From assembly GCF_900086715.1 (NCBI RefSeq), contig NZ_FLKH01000010.1, positions 1-64,000 on the forward strand: DNA of 64,000 bases, written 5' to 3'. The notes beneath the pieces are model-generated. The model saw only the letters and a program-made list of their open reading frames with translations. It ran no database searches and was not told the DNA's origin. Shown here in pieces: positions 8,376 to 17,702 of the stretch. Every line of letters starts with the position of its first letter. Position 1 is the first letter of the stretch. The stretch is from Gracilibacillus timonensis (GTDB lineage Bacteria; Bacillota; Bacilli; Bacillales; Amphibacillaceae). The position numbers were made by a program, and so were the translations under genes.

Positions 8376-9395
8376 TTATTTCATCGCTTCCTCAGTCGAC
8401 ATCGAGCGTGCAACCTCACGCATCTCTTCCTTCGTCAATTCTTCACTGGCCAGAAAATAATTGACACCTTGGTGATGCCATTCAATCGAGTTCTCTGAAA
8501 ATGCTCCAACCGTAAATCCAAGGTCAACCGGATTGCCTGAAACGGTCTCTGGTACGACAGCACTGGTTGGGTAAACATCCAGTGTTTCTTGGATAATAGT
8601 AAAGTTTTTCTCTCCTTGATAGGACAACATCACTCGTTTTCCATTCTCCGTATCCATTTGATTTTCTTCTACTAACTCAGACCCGAAATGCTCAGATGGA
8701 TACAGCACCTTTAACTGACTAGGTAATTCATCTTGCGCCATAACAGGTACACCAAAGATACTGCTTGTCATGTTTGTCTCCATGTCAAACGTATTATCAG
8801 GTAATTCTGGATCTATTTCAAAGCTGCTGAATTCCACTTTCACCAATGGATTTTTGTCTTGATCCATTACTTCAACCAACACTGGGGTGTACGTCTTCTT
8901 GTCGAAGTAAATCGTTTGAAACGGCAGGTTACTATTGTTCTCATAACTTGTCTTTGTTTCAAATACAAAATAGTTCTCCGTCGTTTTAAATTGGGCGTCG
9001 CTATCATTGATAATATCTTGTATCAACGATTGAAATAAATATGGCTGGCTATTATTGCTTGGCCACTCACTCTGAAACTTAAAGCTCTTATTTAAAGCAG
9101 GAGTTAACACAAATACCCCATCATTATTACGCAAAATAATCTGACTACCTTCTTCATCTTGTTCATTCTTTAGCAGAACTCGATATAAGTCATCTTTCTG
9201 GTGAGAGACTTCTACAAGATAAACTTGTTCCTCCTTACCTGTTTCCAAGGTCATCATCGCTTGTGACTGATAGCTCGTTAAATCCTCTGCTATCTCTTCC
9301 AGTTTTTCGACAACATTCTCTTGTGACTTCTCCCCACATGCGGCCAATACCAAACTTAAGATGATTGCCATCATCAGAACGATATATTTTTTCAT
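8376..9395 (-). CDS. LolA-like / YdcC-type lipoprotein
   Basis: A 339-aa exported lipoprotein. The signal peptide is MKKYIVLMMAIILSLVLAAC with the lipobox cysteine at residue 20. The body resembles the YdcC (outer-membrane lipoprotein carrier-like) family: an early helix (VEKLEEIAEDLTSYQSQAMM) and beta strands with a repeated YFDKKTYTPVLVEVMDQD segment typical of LolA-type clams. YdcC is linked to sporulation in B. subtilis, and the neighbours acpS and alr are the same there. The molecular function is not established. Confidence 0.8.
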   Translation of the reverse strand: MKKYIVLMMAIILSLVLAACGEKSQENVVEKLEEIAEDLTSYQSQAMMTLETGKEEQVYLVEVSHQKDDLYRVLLKNEQDEEGSQIILRNNDGVFVLTPALNKSFKFQSEWPSNNSQPYLFQSLIQDIINDSDAQFKTTENYFVFETKTSYENNSNLPFQTIYFDKKTYTPVLVEVMDQDKNPLVKVEFSSFEIDPELPDNTFDMETNMTSSIFGVPVMAQDELPSQLKVLYPSEHFGSELVEENQMDTENGKRVMLSYQGEKNFTIIQETLDVYPTSAVVPETVSGNPVDLGFTVGAFSENSIEWHHQGVNYFLASEELTKEEMREVARSMSTEEAMK

Positions 9396-9448
9396 CGCGC
9401 TACCTCTCCTTTGTCTCCTCTAAAGTGGACAAAGGGAACAATCACACG

Positions 9449-10957
9449 CTAAGATAATGTACGAAACACCTGCGACAAACCTTCAATGACATCGGAAGCT
9501 AGCAAATCAACCTCAGAGTGCTGCTGTTCGACCAATATTTCTGCTGAACGACCATGCAGATAACAGCCATTTGCCAAGGCAGTCATCACGTTCTCCTGCT
9601 GCATAAGCATGGTTAACAGAACGCCTGACAATACATCACCTGTCCCTCCTTTGGCTAAGCCGGCATTGCCTTGACTGCTGACAATTTGCTGGCCATCGGG
9701 ACTGGTAATAATCGTATGCTTGCCCTTCAATACGATATAGACTTGGTGCTCCTCCGCAAATTGTTTACTCAAGGTAAAGGGTGCCTGTTTCACCATTTCC
9801 AGTCTTTGATCGGTCAACATAGCCATCTCCCCATAATGAGGGCTAATCACAACTGGGGCCGTTCGTTTCCACTTCGATGACAGCAATGTTTTTAAATGAT
9901 ACAACCCATCGGCGTCAATCAATAATGGCTTATCCGTATCATATAACAAACCGGGCAATAACTGAGAGTTATTCCTGCCCATTCCCATTCCAACAGCTAT
10001 CGCGTCATGGCTAGCAAGAGCAGATAAAGCCTCTTCGGATAATGCTTCTGTCATATTAGCTAGGGGTTGATAGGTCGCTTCCGTGCAGTAATTGGCCACT
10101 ACTGGAATATTCGCTACTACTGTAGCAGCTGTTATCAAACCCGCACCAGAACGAAGTGCCGCCCTCGCTGCTAAGGCAATTGAACCAGGCATTGTCTGCT
10201 GTCCACCAATCACCACACCTTTGCCATGCGAGCCCTTATGGGAAAAAATACCTCGTCTCGGCAAGGTAGCTAGTACATCCTGTTCTTGCCATACCCCTTT
10301 TTTTATCGGGACATAAGCCTGATTCGGAATAGCAATGGATAGTACCTGCCAACTGCCGTAGTAACCTTGAAGCGGCTCACAGAAAAGAGATACTTTGGGA
10401 GTGGCAATGATATAGGTATGATTTGCCTGAATTGCCATATCAACAGGTTCGCTATCTGTAGCTGGAAGTCCGCTTGGAATATCAATTGAAATCGTTGGTC
10501 GTGGCGTTTGGTTGATGCTGTCAATGATACCATGTATAGGCTGACGAATATCTCCTTGAACGCCAATTCCCAGGATGGCGTCCACGATGATATCAAACGT
10601 TAGCAACTGTTCTTTTAGTTGGCTAACTGCATCCACATGGACAAGTGTAACGCCGGATTGAAGCGACAATTGCTTATGATAGGCGGCATCCCCCTTGATT
10701 TTTTTATCCTCCACCACCTGAAAAAGCGTTACTTTCAAGCCACTTTCCTGCAAATAACGGCCAACAACAAAGCCATCTCCTCCATTATTACCACTTCCTA
10801 CAACAATAGCTACCTGGTGACAATGTTGATAATCACGCAACAACGCACCTGCTACCTTGGATCCGGCATTTTCCATTAGGATCTTCCCAGCTATTCCCGT
10901 TTCTTCTATCGCATACCGATCTATTTCGTACATTTCTTTCGCGGTTACGATGTACAT
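9449..10957 (-). CDS. nnr: Bifunctional NAD(P)HX epimerase/dehydratase
   Basis: A 502-aa fusion of the YjeF N-terminal epimerase (about 1-215) and the C-terminal ADP-dependent NAD(P)HX dehydratase (about 225-495), which together repair hydrated NADH and NADPH. Epimerase motif: VGSGNNGGDGFVVGR near residue 55. Dehydratase motifs: SHKGSHGKGVVIGG and the nucleotide-binding GNAGLAKGGTGDVLSG near the C-terminus. I start it at the ATG at 10957 (MYIVTAKEMYEID), which has GTAGGAGGG upstream; a longer reading lacks one. It lies between acpS and the lipoprotein gene. Confidence 0.94.
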   Translation of the reverse strand: MYIVTAKEMYEIDRYAIEETGIAGKILMENAGSKVAGALLRDYQHCHQVAIVVGSGNNGGDGFVVGRYLQESGLKVTLFQVVEDKKIKGDAAYHKQLSLQSGVTLVHVDAVSQLKEQLLTFDIIVDAILGIGVQGDIRQPIHGIIDSINQTPRPTISIDIPSGLPATDSEPVDMAIQANHTYIIATPKVSLFCEPLQGYYGSWQVLSIAIPNQAYVPIKKGVWQEQDVLATLPRRGIFSHKGSHGKGVVIGGQQTMPGSIALAARAALRSGAGLITAATVVANIPVVANYCTEATYQPLANMTEALSEEALSALASHDAIAVGMGMGRNNSQLLPGLLYDTDKPLLIDADGLYHLKTLLSSKWKRTAPVVISPHYGEMAMLTDQRLEMVKQAPFTLSKQFAEEHQVYIVLKGKHTIITSPDGQQIVSSQGNAGLAKGGTGDVLSGVLLTMLMQQENVMTALANGCYLHGRSAEILVEQQHSEVDLLASDVIEGLSQVFRTLS

Positions 10958-11001
10958 CTTGTTCCCTCCTACCCGCATTAAATAGTATGAGACAACCTCT
11001 C

Positions 11002-11388
11002 TTAATATGCAGATTCCCTTTCAATTATCACTTGGGCAATTGCATATTCTTTGCTGTGAGAGATAGATACAAAGCAAGAAGCACCCGCTAAAACAGCCGA
11101 TGTTAAGATTGGTGCTCCTTGATAATCCGTCCCAATTTCTATGTCAGTAAAACTAATTTTTCCTATTCCGGTTCCCAGCGCCTTTGAAAAAGCTTCTTTT
11201 GCCGCAAACCTGCCTGCTATAAACTCAATTTTTCGTTGAGCAGAATGCATGCCAGCCAAGCGAGTTTGTTCTCTTTCTGTCAACAGTCTGCTCACGATTC
11301 GCGGCTGTCGCTCAAGGATAGCACGGATTCTATGTAATTCAATAATATCGATACCAATTCCCTCTATCATTCCATCATTCATTCCCAT
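11002..11388 (-). CDS. acpS: Holo-[acyl-carrier-protein] synthase
   Basis: Phosphopantetheinyl transferase of 128 aa at most, which loads the CoA-derived arm onto ACP for fatty acid synthesis. The magnesium-binding motifs are IGIDIIELHRI at the N-terminus and GRFAAKEAFSKALGTGIGKI in the middle, followed by the C-terminal VSISHSKEYAIAQVI. Three in-frame ATGs lie within six codons; MIEGIGIDIIE (11370) would match most homologues, while the first has an AGGA seven bases upstream. It is divergent from the rhomboid gene. Confidence 0.94.
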   Translation of the reverse strand: MGMNDGMIEGIGIDIIELHRIRAILERQPRIVSRLLTEREQTRLAGMHSAQRKIEFIAGRFAAKEAFSKALGTGIGKISFTDIEIGTDYQGAPILTSAVLAGASCFVSISHSKEYAIAQVIIERESAY

Positions 11389-11538
11389 CTAGTTTTCCTA
11401 TCGCTAGTATAGCTTATTATCAAAAAAATGAAAAATGATCACAATCAGCCTTCCCCTACAGTTTTAAGTGTTTAAAATAACAGCCAGTATGCTAAAATAA
11501 AGAGAGGTTTATCAATGAAAAAGTAAAAGGAGTATGCT

Positions 11539-12297
11539 ATGTTTATTCGGACAGAAAGTTTTAAGGATTTTATACGTTTTTATCCTGTCGTTTCCATTAT
11601 TGTTGCATTGCAAGTCGTTATATGGTTATTCACCTCGCTTGTACCGGGCTGGGGGGAATGGCTCTACTATACAGGCGTCGGGTTCAATTATGGCATCGAA
11701 CAAGGGGAATATTGGCGGCTTGTCACCCCCATTTTTCTACATGGAGGGATCGCTCATCTGATTTTCAACTCTTTTTCGCTTATCTTATTCGCGCCTGCGT
11801 TAGAGCAAATGCTTGGTAAAGTTAAATTTCTGTTCGTTTATTTTGCAGCAGGAATCGCTGCCAATGTTCTTACTTTTTTTGTAGTGTCCGATCCATTTTA
11901 TGCGCACGTCGGGGCTTCTGGAGCGATATTTGGACTATTTGGTTTATATATATTTATGATTTTCTTTGAAAAAAAGCTCATTGACCAACAAAGTGCACAA
12001 TTGATTTTTATTATTTCTGCAGTGGGCCTTGTGATGACTTTCCTACGCCCCAATATCAATATCACCGGCCACTTATTTGGATTTATCGCCGGTTTCGCGC
12101 TCGGACCAATCGTGCTGCAAAATGTAAAAACCTTTGTTCCACGCCCTCGAAGACCCAGAGTTCGACCAGGCGGTGTCGGATTTGACCCAAATCGTTGGAA
12201 TAAAAAACGCTATCGCTGGCAGCCTTATATACGTAAAATCATTTTTTGGTTCTTTATCATACTCGTAGCCCTCGGTGTGATTGCCAGATTTTTCTGA
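11539..12297 (+). CDS. Rhomboid-family intramembrane serine protease
   Basis: A 252-aa multi-pass membrane protease. The catalytic serine is in GASGAIFGLFG (Ser127), the catalytic histidine in NITGHLFGF (His178), and the HGG motif of loop 1 at residues 68-70. A basic, proline-rich stretch (RPRRPRVRPGG) near residue 207 separates the rhomboid core from a final membrane helix at the C-terminus. AAAAGGAG precedes the ATG. The B. subtilis neighbour of acpS here is YdcA, also a rhomboid, so this is the likely orthologue. The substrate is unknown. Confidence 0.9.
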   Translation: MFIRTESFKDFIRFYPVVSIIVALQVVIWLFTSLVPGWGEWLYYTGVGFNYGIEQGEYWRLVTPIFLHGGIAHLIFNSFSLILFAPALEQMLGKVKFLFVYFAAGIAANVLTFFVVSDPFYAHVGASGAIFGLFGLYIFMIFFEKKLIDQQSAQLIFIISAVGLVMTFLRPNINITGHLFGFIAGFALGPIVLQNVKTFVPRPRRPRVRPGGVGFDPNRWNKKRYRWQPYIRKIIFWFFIILVALGVIARFF

Positions 12298-12330
12298 CGA
12301 TTTTTCGATAAAATGGGTGGAAGTTAGACA

Positions 12331-12471
12331 ATTCTTATGGAGCCCGGAGTGGATTTAGCGCTTTCCAGTCCGTTCTTATGGACTGTGGAATGGGATTTGC
12401 TTTCTTCAGTCCGCGAGATCCATTCTTATGGACTGTGGAACCCGATTTACTCTCTTCAGTCCGCGAGATTC
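12331..12471 (+). repeat. Palindromic repeat site A (GGACTG type, 3 units)
   Basis: Two good 50-bp units start at 12376 and 12426 (TTATGGACTG ... CAGTCCGCGAGAT), preceded by a degenerate unit from 12336 in which the left arm is damaged (GGAGCC). Arms GGACTG and CAGTCC can pair around a 21-base loop. The site lies between the convergent rhomboid and cshA genes. The same unit type marks the edges of the 51-bp arrays at 19905, 30186 and 59439. Confidence 0.85.
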
Positions 12472-12483
12472 TTTCCTCCCATC

Positions 12484-12526
12484 AAAAAAAGGTAGAACTC
12501 ATCCAAAGTGATGAGTTCTACCTTTT
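12484..12526. terminator. Bidirectional terminator between rhomboid gene and cshA
   Basis: A perfect 13-bp stem, GGTAGAACTCATC (12491-12503) and GATGAGTTCTACC (12510-12522), with a 6-base loop, seven A on the left and five T on the right. It can end transcription from both convergent genes. Confidence 0.9.
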
Positions 12527-12537
12527 TAATATCCGAC

Positions 12538-13992
12538 TTAACGATTATTATTACGTTTATTTTGGAACTTGCGATTGCGTCCGCCACCTGGCTTACCGCC
12601 TTTTCTTCCATAGCCACGCTTGTCATTGCGGAATTTATTATTACCGCCCTTTTTGTTGTGGGACTTCTTCACACTAACTGGTTGTACTGAAGAGAGTGTT
12701 ACCGGTGCTTGGCGTCTTTCTTTTGTTAACATTTTTAACGCAGCGGCAACCACTGTTACAGAATCATATTCTTCTAAAAATTCACTTGCAGACTCACGAT
12801 AGTCCTGTAAATCTTTCTTTTCAATGGTTTTCATCAGCTTTTGAACGGTAAGCTGTTGTTGACCTCTCTTCGCTTCATCGAAACTAGGAGGAGTCATACG
12901 CTTCATTTTACTTTTGGTTACTTTTTCAATCAATTGTAAATGTGGCGTTTCGCGCGGTGTTATAAAGGAAATAGCTTCTCCTGTTTTCCCTGCGCGCCCC
13001 GTACGTCCAATACGATGGACATAACTTTCAGGATCTTGCGGAATATCAAAATTATATACGTGTGTAACCCCGGAAATATCCAAACCTCTTGCGGCAACAT
13101 CTGTCGCCACGAGGATTTCAATTCTGCCAAACTTAAATTTATTCAAGACTGACGTACGTTTGCCTTGTGTTAAATCACCATGAATCCCCTCTGCACGAAA
13201 TCCACGAGCCTGCAATCCTTCTGTCAATTCGTCAACACGCTTCTTCGTACGACCAAAAACAATGGCTAATTCCGGCACGTGAACATCTAATAAGTTGGTT
13301 AACGTATCAAATTTTTGCTTTTCATGAACTTCTACAAAAAACTGATCAATATTAGAAACGGTCATTTCTTTTGCTTTTACCTTTACTTCTTCCGGTTGTT
13401 TCATCAAGGTAGTGGCAATATTACGGATTTCCTTTGGCATCGTTGCTGAAAATAGTAAGGTTTGTCTTTCCTCAGGGATGGCCTTCAAGATATCACGAAT
13501 ATCGTCAATGAAACCCATGTTAAGCATTTCATCTGCTTCATCTAAAACCGCCGTATGCACTTCATCTACACGAATTGTACGACGACGCAAGTGATCCAAT
13601 AAACGTCCAGGTGTTGCGACGACAATATGTGGACGATCTTTTAAGGCACGGATTTGACGTTCCATATGCTGTCCACCATATACCGGTAATGTACGTACTC
13701 CTTTAATTTTCCCTAACTTGTGAAGTTCTTCTGCTACCTGAATAGCAAGTTCTCTGGTCGGTGCTACGACAAGACCTTGAATCTTTCGTTGACTTTGGTC
13801 AATCTTCTCCAGCATCGGTATACCAAATGCCGCTGTCTTACCTGTACCAGTTTGTGCTTGTCCAATGACATCTTTCCCTGCCATTCCTAGTGGGATTGTT
13901 TGTGATTGGATTGGTGTTGCTTCCTCAAATCCCATGTTCTCCAATGCTTTCATAATGGGTGTTGAAATACCTAGTTGATTAAAATTTGTCAC
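12538..13992 (-). CDS. cshA: DEAD-box ATP-dependent RNA helicase CshA
   Basis: RNA helicase of 484 aa. All core motifs are visible: the Q motif ([13 protein letters not shown]), Walker [34 protein letters not shown] in [15 protein letters not shown], and [10 protein letters not shown] in the second RecA domain. The C-terminal tail after residue 430 is strongly basic with Gly, Asn and Arg ([20 protein letters not shown]), as in CshA, where it binds RNA. CshA works with the RNA degradosome and in ribosome assembly, especially in the cold. It maps where ydbR lies in B. subtilis. Confidence 0.94.
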   Translation of the reverse strand: MTNFNQLGISTPIMKALENMGFEEATPIQSQTIPLGMAGKDVIGQAQTGTGKTAAFGIPMLEKIDQSQRKIQGLVVAPTRELAIQVAEELHKLGKIKGVRTLPVYGGQHMERQIRALKDRPHIVVATPGRLLDHLRRRTIRVDEVHTAVLDEADEMLNMGFIDDIRDILKAIPEERQTLLFSATMPKEIRNIATTLMKQPEEVKVKAKEMTVSNIDQFFVEVHEKQKFDTLTNLLDVHVPELAIVFGRTKKRVDELTEGLQARGFRAEGIHGDLTQGKRTSVLNKFKFGRIEILVATDVAARGLDISGVTHVYNFDIPQDPESYVHRIGRTGRAGKTGEAISFITPRETPHLQLIEKVTKSKMKRMTPPSFDEAKRGQQQLTVQKLMKTIEKKDLQDYRESASEFLEEYDSVTVVAAALKMLTKERRQAPVTLSSVQPVSVKKSHNKKGGNNKFRNDKRGYGRKGGKPGGGRNRKFQNKRNNNR

Positions 13993-14313
13993 TATTCTAT
14001 TCTACTCCTTTTTACTATCTATATCTCATCTTTATTATCATCATTTTCATCGCTATTTCTAATATATCCAAGTTAGAGAAATGACATAAGTGTACATTTT
14101 TGCCGTTTCGATTTCTGGCATATGTGCTACTTATCATTAGCCTCCGCTCGAACGAAAATACATACAATTATTTTAGGAACGACTTTGTGAAGAAAAGCCC
14201 AGATGACCAGCTACCCCTTGACTATTCGCTACGTAAGTTGTCCACTCCAAGAAACCCTCTTATGGCGGATCCTCTGCTAATATGGAACAAAAATATATTC
14301 CCTAACGTACAAT

Positions 14314-14346
14314 GAAAAAAGCCTTCCTCCCACTTCGGAAGAGGCT
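14314..14346 (-). terminator. Orphan minus-strand intrinsic terminator
   Basis: On the minus strand AGCCT-ct-TCC (from 14346) pairs with GGAAGGCT (14327-14320) around a short loop and is followed by six T (A run at 14315-14320). No coding gene lies just upstream on that strand. It is either the end of an unannotated small RNA or part of a long cshA leader. Confidence 0.5.
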
Positions 14347-14474
14347 CATAAATGACCATTCAATGGATTATTTTATCATAACACATTATCATAAATAATT
14401 CTATAGAATATTCAACAAATAATGTTATTATCCTAGAGATACTGTTATACTAAAAAATATCGATTGTAAAAGGA

Positions 14475-14525
14475 GTTCAAAAAATCTGATAAAATGACAT
14501 AGCAATTTTTTGAACCCACACTTAT
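14475..14525. promoter_or_regulatory. 11-bp inverted repeat upstream of EamA gene
   Basis: GTTCAAAAAAT (14475-14485) and ATTTTTTGAAC (14515-14525) are exact complements with 29 bases between them. They sit 33-84 bp before the EamA start codon and downstream of a TATACT hexamer (14450-14455). It could be an operator or a leader hairpin; the sensing molecule is unknown. Confidence 0.45.
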
Positions 14526-14558
14526 AAAACAAAGAATCATTTAATGTAGGTGATATGA

Positions 14559-15464
14559 ATGAATAAATCTTTTTTTCCATATATAGCAATTATTTTCGGC
14601 GTTCTTTCCGTTTCTACTGCTGCCGTATTTGTCAAAATGGCAGGGGATGTTCCAGCAGCAGTCACCGCTAATTATCGACTGTTATTCGCAAGCCTTATTC
14701 TGCTTCCTTACATAGGCTATCGTAAAAGGGAAGAATTACGTAAATTAGGAAAAAAAGAATGGCTGCTCACCCTGATGGCCGGAGCCAGTCTCGGTATTCA
14801 TTTCATTGTCTGGTTCGAATCTTTTCAATATACCTCAGTAGCAAGCTCAACAGTAATTGTTACTTTACAGCCTATTTTCGCCTTTATTGGCACTTATATT
14901 TTTTTTAATGAGCGTTTCTCGGCTGGATCGGTTATCAGTATGATCATTGCCATTTTTGGGAGCTGCATCATTGCCTGGGGAGATTTTCAAGTAGCCGGAG
15001 AGGCGTTATACGGAGATCTACTTGCCTTACTTGGCGCCATCTTTATTACGATTTATTTCTTGTTCGGGCAAGGGGTTCGCACCCAAATTTCTGTGATGAG
15101 CTATACCTTTATTGCTTACACCAGTGGAGCAGTAATTATATTAATATACAACCTTATCGTCCAGAACCCCTTAACGGGTTTCCAGCCAAATGAATGGTTG
15201 ATATTCCTTGCTTTAGCAATCATTCCAACTATTCTTGGGTTAAACCTTTTAAACTGGGCATTAAAATGGCTAAGTGCCTCCGTGATTTCTATGGCTATTT
15301 TATTCGAACCGATTGGTGCTTCCCTGTTAGCCTACTTGATCCTACATGAGCTGGTTAGCTGGTCACAATGGCTGGGGGGAACGGTAGTAATCTTTGGTCT
15401 GTTATTGTTTGTTGCCAGTACGCGGCGTAACCGAAAAATGAAGATTACGATTTCTCATGATTAG
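14559..15464 (+). CDS. EamA/DMT-superfamily transporter
   Basis: A 301-aa membrane protein with ten predicted helices in two EamA repeats (about residues 8-140 and 152-290), the standard drug/metabolite transporter layout. Typical features are the N-terminal VSTAAVFVKMAGDVPA, the short loop FNERFSAGSVISMIIAIFGS at the end of the first repeat, and the matching LHELVSWSQWLGGTVVIFG at the end of the second. The substrate cannot be told from sequence. It has no operon partner; an inverted repeat precedes it and a hairpin follows it. Confidence 0.88.
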   Translation: MNKSFFPYIAIIFGVLSVSTAAVFVKMAGDVPAAVTANYRLLFASLILLPYIGYRKREELRKLGKKEWLLTLMAGASLGIHFIVWFESFQYTSVASSTVIVTLQPIFAFIGTYIFFNERFSAGSVISMIIAIFGSCIIAWGDFQVAGEALYGDLLALLGAIFITIYFLFGQGVRTQISVMSYTFIAYTSGAVIILIYNLIVQNPLTGFQPNEWLIFLALAIIPTILGLNLLNWALKWLSASVISMAILFEPIGASLLAYLILHELVSWSQWLGGTVVIFGLLLFVASTRRNRKMKITISHD

Positions 15465-15505
15465 GATAAACATTTTTAGCATGTCCTAAAAAACCCCCAA
15501 TGGAT

Positions 15506-15533
15506 AAAAGCGGTACATATGCCGCTTTTCCTA
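15506..15533 (+). terminator. Hairpin between EamA and esterase genes
   Basis: AAAAGCGG (15506-15513) and CCGCTTTT (15522-15529) form an 8-bp stem. The genes on both sides converge here, so it probably serves one or both as terminator; the T tract is short. Confidence 0.55.
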
Positions 15534-15536
15534 TCT

Positions 15537-16250
15537 CTAGGTTTTGTCCATTTCCTTCGTGAGGAAACGGAACACCGCCTGTATGACAACCTCTTTATCC
15601 TCCCCTAAACAGATCAAATGTTTCGAATCATGAAAATAGATGATCTCTGACTCCACCGGGATTTCCTTATCCAAATAATGGACAGTGGAGTAAGGTACCA
15701 TACCATCCTGTAACCCTTGTCCAATCAGAATAGGATAATACAGTTTTTTTAAATAAGGGCGGGTGAATTTCATACAGCGCAAAAACTCTCGTATTGCATG
15801 CAACGGTACAGAACCATATTTTTTTCGATAGTGATTATATAGTTGATCCTCTTTCAGTTTTTTCCTTAATGCCTTTTGCGTAAAGCGAAAAAAATCAATG
15901 CCCATTTGAGGGACACTAATATATCTTCTGGAAGTTGATAAAAGCACTAAGCGCTCGCACGTATACTTGCCAGCTAAGTAAGCAGCGATCATACCTCCCA
16001 TGGAAAAACCGATTAAGTAAATGTCTTCATGATTTTTGGTCAAGGTTAAGTAGGCCTGCTCGGCTTCGTTTATCCAATCTTGATAAGAAACGCCCAGTAG
16101 CTCTAAGTCCCGCCCTTCCTCACCTAATCCGTGACCAGGCAAACTTGGCACTTCAACCTGCCAGTCAGTATGCTCTCTAATATAATCTGCCAGTGGGCCT
16201 ACCTCATAGGGGCCCCCGGTAAAACCATGAATGATCAGACATGCAGTCAC
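15537..16250 (-). CDS. Alpha/beta-hydrolase, carboxylesterase Est30-like
   Basis: A 237-aa hydrolase. The oxyanion motif is IHGFTGGPYEV at the N-terminus, the nucleophile elbow is GFSMGGMIAAY (Ser83), an acid residue lies in GQGLQDGMVP and the histidine in FHDSKHLICLGED. This pattern matches the Est30/YvaK group of carboxylesterases acting on short-chain esters or monoacylglycerols. The natural substrate is unknown. It has no signal peptide, so it is cytoplasmic. Confidence 0.88.
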   Translation of the reverse strand: MTACLIIHGFTGGPYEVGPLADYIREHTDWQVEVPSLPGHGLGEEGRDLELLGVSYQDWINEAEQAYLTLTKNHEDIYLIGFSMGGMIAAYLAGKYTCERLVLLSTSRRYISVPQMGIDFFRFTQKALRKKLKEDQLYNHYRKKYGSVPLHAIREFLRCMKFTRPYLKKLYYPILIGQGLQDGMVPYSTVHYLDKEIPVESEIIYFHDSKHLICLGEDKEVVIQAVFRFLTKEMDKT

Positions 16251-16303
16251 CTCATATCAAACTCCTTTGAAAAATGTTCTTCACAGTTCTTTTCTCACGA
16301 CAA

Positions 16304-16335
16304 GCAACAAAATCCTTGCCTGGTTTGACAAGGAT
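16304..16335 (-). terminator. Terminator-like hairpin after YppG-like gene
   Basis: ATCCTTG (16312-16318) pairs with CAAGGAT (16329-16335); the minus-strand transcript continues into TTTTGTTG. It lies 13 bp past the stop codon of the YppG-like gene. The T tract is imperfect. Confidence 0.5.
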
Positions 16336-16347
16336 ATACTATGCCCG

Positions 16348-16689
16348 TTATTTTTGAAAGGCCTTGAGCCACGTCCCCATATTTTTTACTAATGGTGAGA
16401 CTTGCTGATAAGTACTTGCTAATTGGTTAACGGTATGAAAAACCTTATCAAAATCCATCTCCCCATTCTTATCTTGAAAATATTGTAACATGGCATTCGA
16501 CTGTTTACCTGAAGCTGCCGTATTGGTTGACTGCCATCCTTGATAAGGGTTTGGTATAGTTGGCTTTTGATAATATTGAAAGGGTGTCATTGGTAATGGT
16601 GAAGTGTATGCTTGCGGCTGATGAACAGGCCACTCCGGCTGATTGGGCATATACGTCGGATACTCATTATTATATCGATAATAATCCAT
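16348..16689 (-). CDS. YppG-like protein
   Basis: A 113-aa protein with a low-complexity N-terminal half rich in Tyr, Pro, Gln and Asn (YYRYNNEYPTYMPNQPEWP) and a helical C-terminal half (MDFDKVFHTVNQLASTYQQ, then VSPLVKNMGTWLKAFQK). This layout fits the YppG family of spore-formers. Its role is not established; homologues have been regarded as possible coat-associated proteins. I start it at the ATG at 16689 because GGTGGAGGG lies just upstream; a start 39 bp earlier would have no site. Confidence 0.75.
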   Translation of the reverse strand: MDYYRYNNEYPTYMPNQPEWPVHQPQAYTSPLPMTPFQYYQKPTIPNPYQGWQSTNTAASGKQSNAMLQYFQDKNGEMDFDKVFHTVNQLASTYQQVSPLVKNMGTWLKAFQK

Positions 16690-16833
16690 TCTATCCCTCC
16701 ACCTTTTCCTCATTAGAAAAACTCGCATCTCTATGTTTTTTCGAGCGAGCGTACTAATTTTTCTAATAAGATTTTCATTGCAAAAGTGTAATTTATCTTA
16801 TTGTAACCTATGCAAGACAGAGGGATTTTGACA

Positions 16834-17073
16834 CTATTTCCTTAAAAAACGTCGTATCTTATTTGGCTGAAAACCAATCACTTGGTAATGATCATCAATA
16901 ATAATAGCTGGTGTAAGATAAATGTTATTCTTTTGTAAATCGGTTAAATGTTGTTTGTTTTCCGTTGTGTTTTTTAATGTAAAAGAGATATCTGCTTCTT
17001 GTAAAAAGTCGACTAACCTTTCACATTCTGTATTATTATCGCTGATGTATACATCTATTCGCTGATCTTCCAC
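16834..17073 (-). CDS. Glutaredoxin-like thioredoxin-fold protein
   Basis: A 79-aa single-domain protein. The fold is suggested by a first strand (DVYISDN), a helix, and TPAIIIDDHYQVIGF with the cis-proline seen in thioredoxin folds. The usual CxxC is absent: at that place the sequence reads NNTECERLVDFLQ with one cysteine, so at most a monothiol mechanism is possible. It begins with MEDQRIDVY after a GGGGGTACATCC stretch. The function is unknown; it could be a redox adaptor. Confidence 0.65.
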   Translation of the reverse strand: MEDQRIDVYISDNNTECERLVDFLQEADISFTLKNTTENKQHLTDLQKNNIYLTPAIIIDDHYQVIGFQPNKIRRFLRK

Positions 17074-17231
17074 TGGATGTACCCCCTCAGTAAGTGTTCA
17101 TAGATAAATATACCCACTACTAAAAGGATTAAAACTATTTTTTTATATAAAAGCAAAACTTATTTAGATGAGATGTTTCAATGAACAGATAGTAAAATCG
17201 TTTTTAGCCCAGAGCTTGCTTCTATAACGAC

Positions 17232-17702
17232 TTATTTATGCGTCAAACGATCTGCGTACATGCCCAACTTCTTTAATAATTCGATGGCCTGTATTTTTTC
17301 TTTCTCTGTTAAACCAGCTGTAATCGCCTCAATCTGTTCCCAATGCTGTGGGAAAATATCATTTAATAGCTGTTCGCCAGTACTGGTGATCGACGCATAC
17401 GTAATCCGCCGATCATTAGGACAAGGGATTCTTCGCACTAATCCTTTTGTTTCCAATTTATCCACCACATAAGTAATACTTCCACTAGCCAACAATATTT
17501 TATCACCGATCTTCTGTAATGTTTGTTCTCCTTGATGATACAATAATTCCAATACGCCAAAATCGGTGGTGTTCAATTCATAACCTCTTATATCCTTCGC
17601 GACTTGATCAGACACAGCCCGATATGCCTTGGATAATACCACAAACAATTTCAGTGAAGGATCTTGTTTTTTTATCAAATATTCTTTTTTCTCCTGGTCC
17701 AT
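17232..17702 (-). CDS. MarR-family transcriptional regulator
   Basis: A 156-aa winged-helix regulator. The recognition region is TLQKIGDKILLASGSITYVVDKLETKG, followed by the wing LVRRIPCPNDRRITYASITSTG, which is the MarR signature. Helices at both ends form the dimer interface. I use the ATG at 17702 (MDQEKKEYLIKK), with GGAAGGTG upstream; the longer reading adds 68 residues unlike the family. It lies downstream of a decayed EcsAB-like ABC transporter on the same strand. The ligand is unknown. Confidence 0.87.
   Translation of the reverse strand: MDQEKKEYLIKKQDPSLKLFVVLSKAYRAVSDQVAKDIRGYELNTTDFGVLELLYHQGEQTLQKIGDKILLASGSITYVVDKLETKGLVRRIPCPNDRRITYASITSTGEQLLNDIFPQHWEQIEAITAGLTEKEKIQAIELLKKLGMYADRLTHK

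Larger units (their letters stand above)
13993..14558. other. Gap between divergent cshA and EamA gene
   Basis: About 565 bp. A 71-codon plus-strand frame at 14100-14315 has no ribosome site or family I recognise, so I leave it out. The gap does contain a minus-strand terminator-like hairpin at 14314-14346 and an 11-bp inverted repeat at 14475-14525, both listed separately. The cshA leader could be several hundred bases long, as cold-regulated helicase leaders often are; this is inference. Confidence 0.5.

Noticed and set aside
14100-14315. 71-codon plus-strand gene before the EamA transporter
   Set aside because: No ribosome site, no recognisable family, and it ends in a terminator-like hairpin of the other strand.
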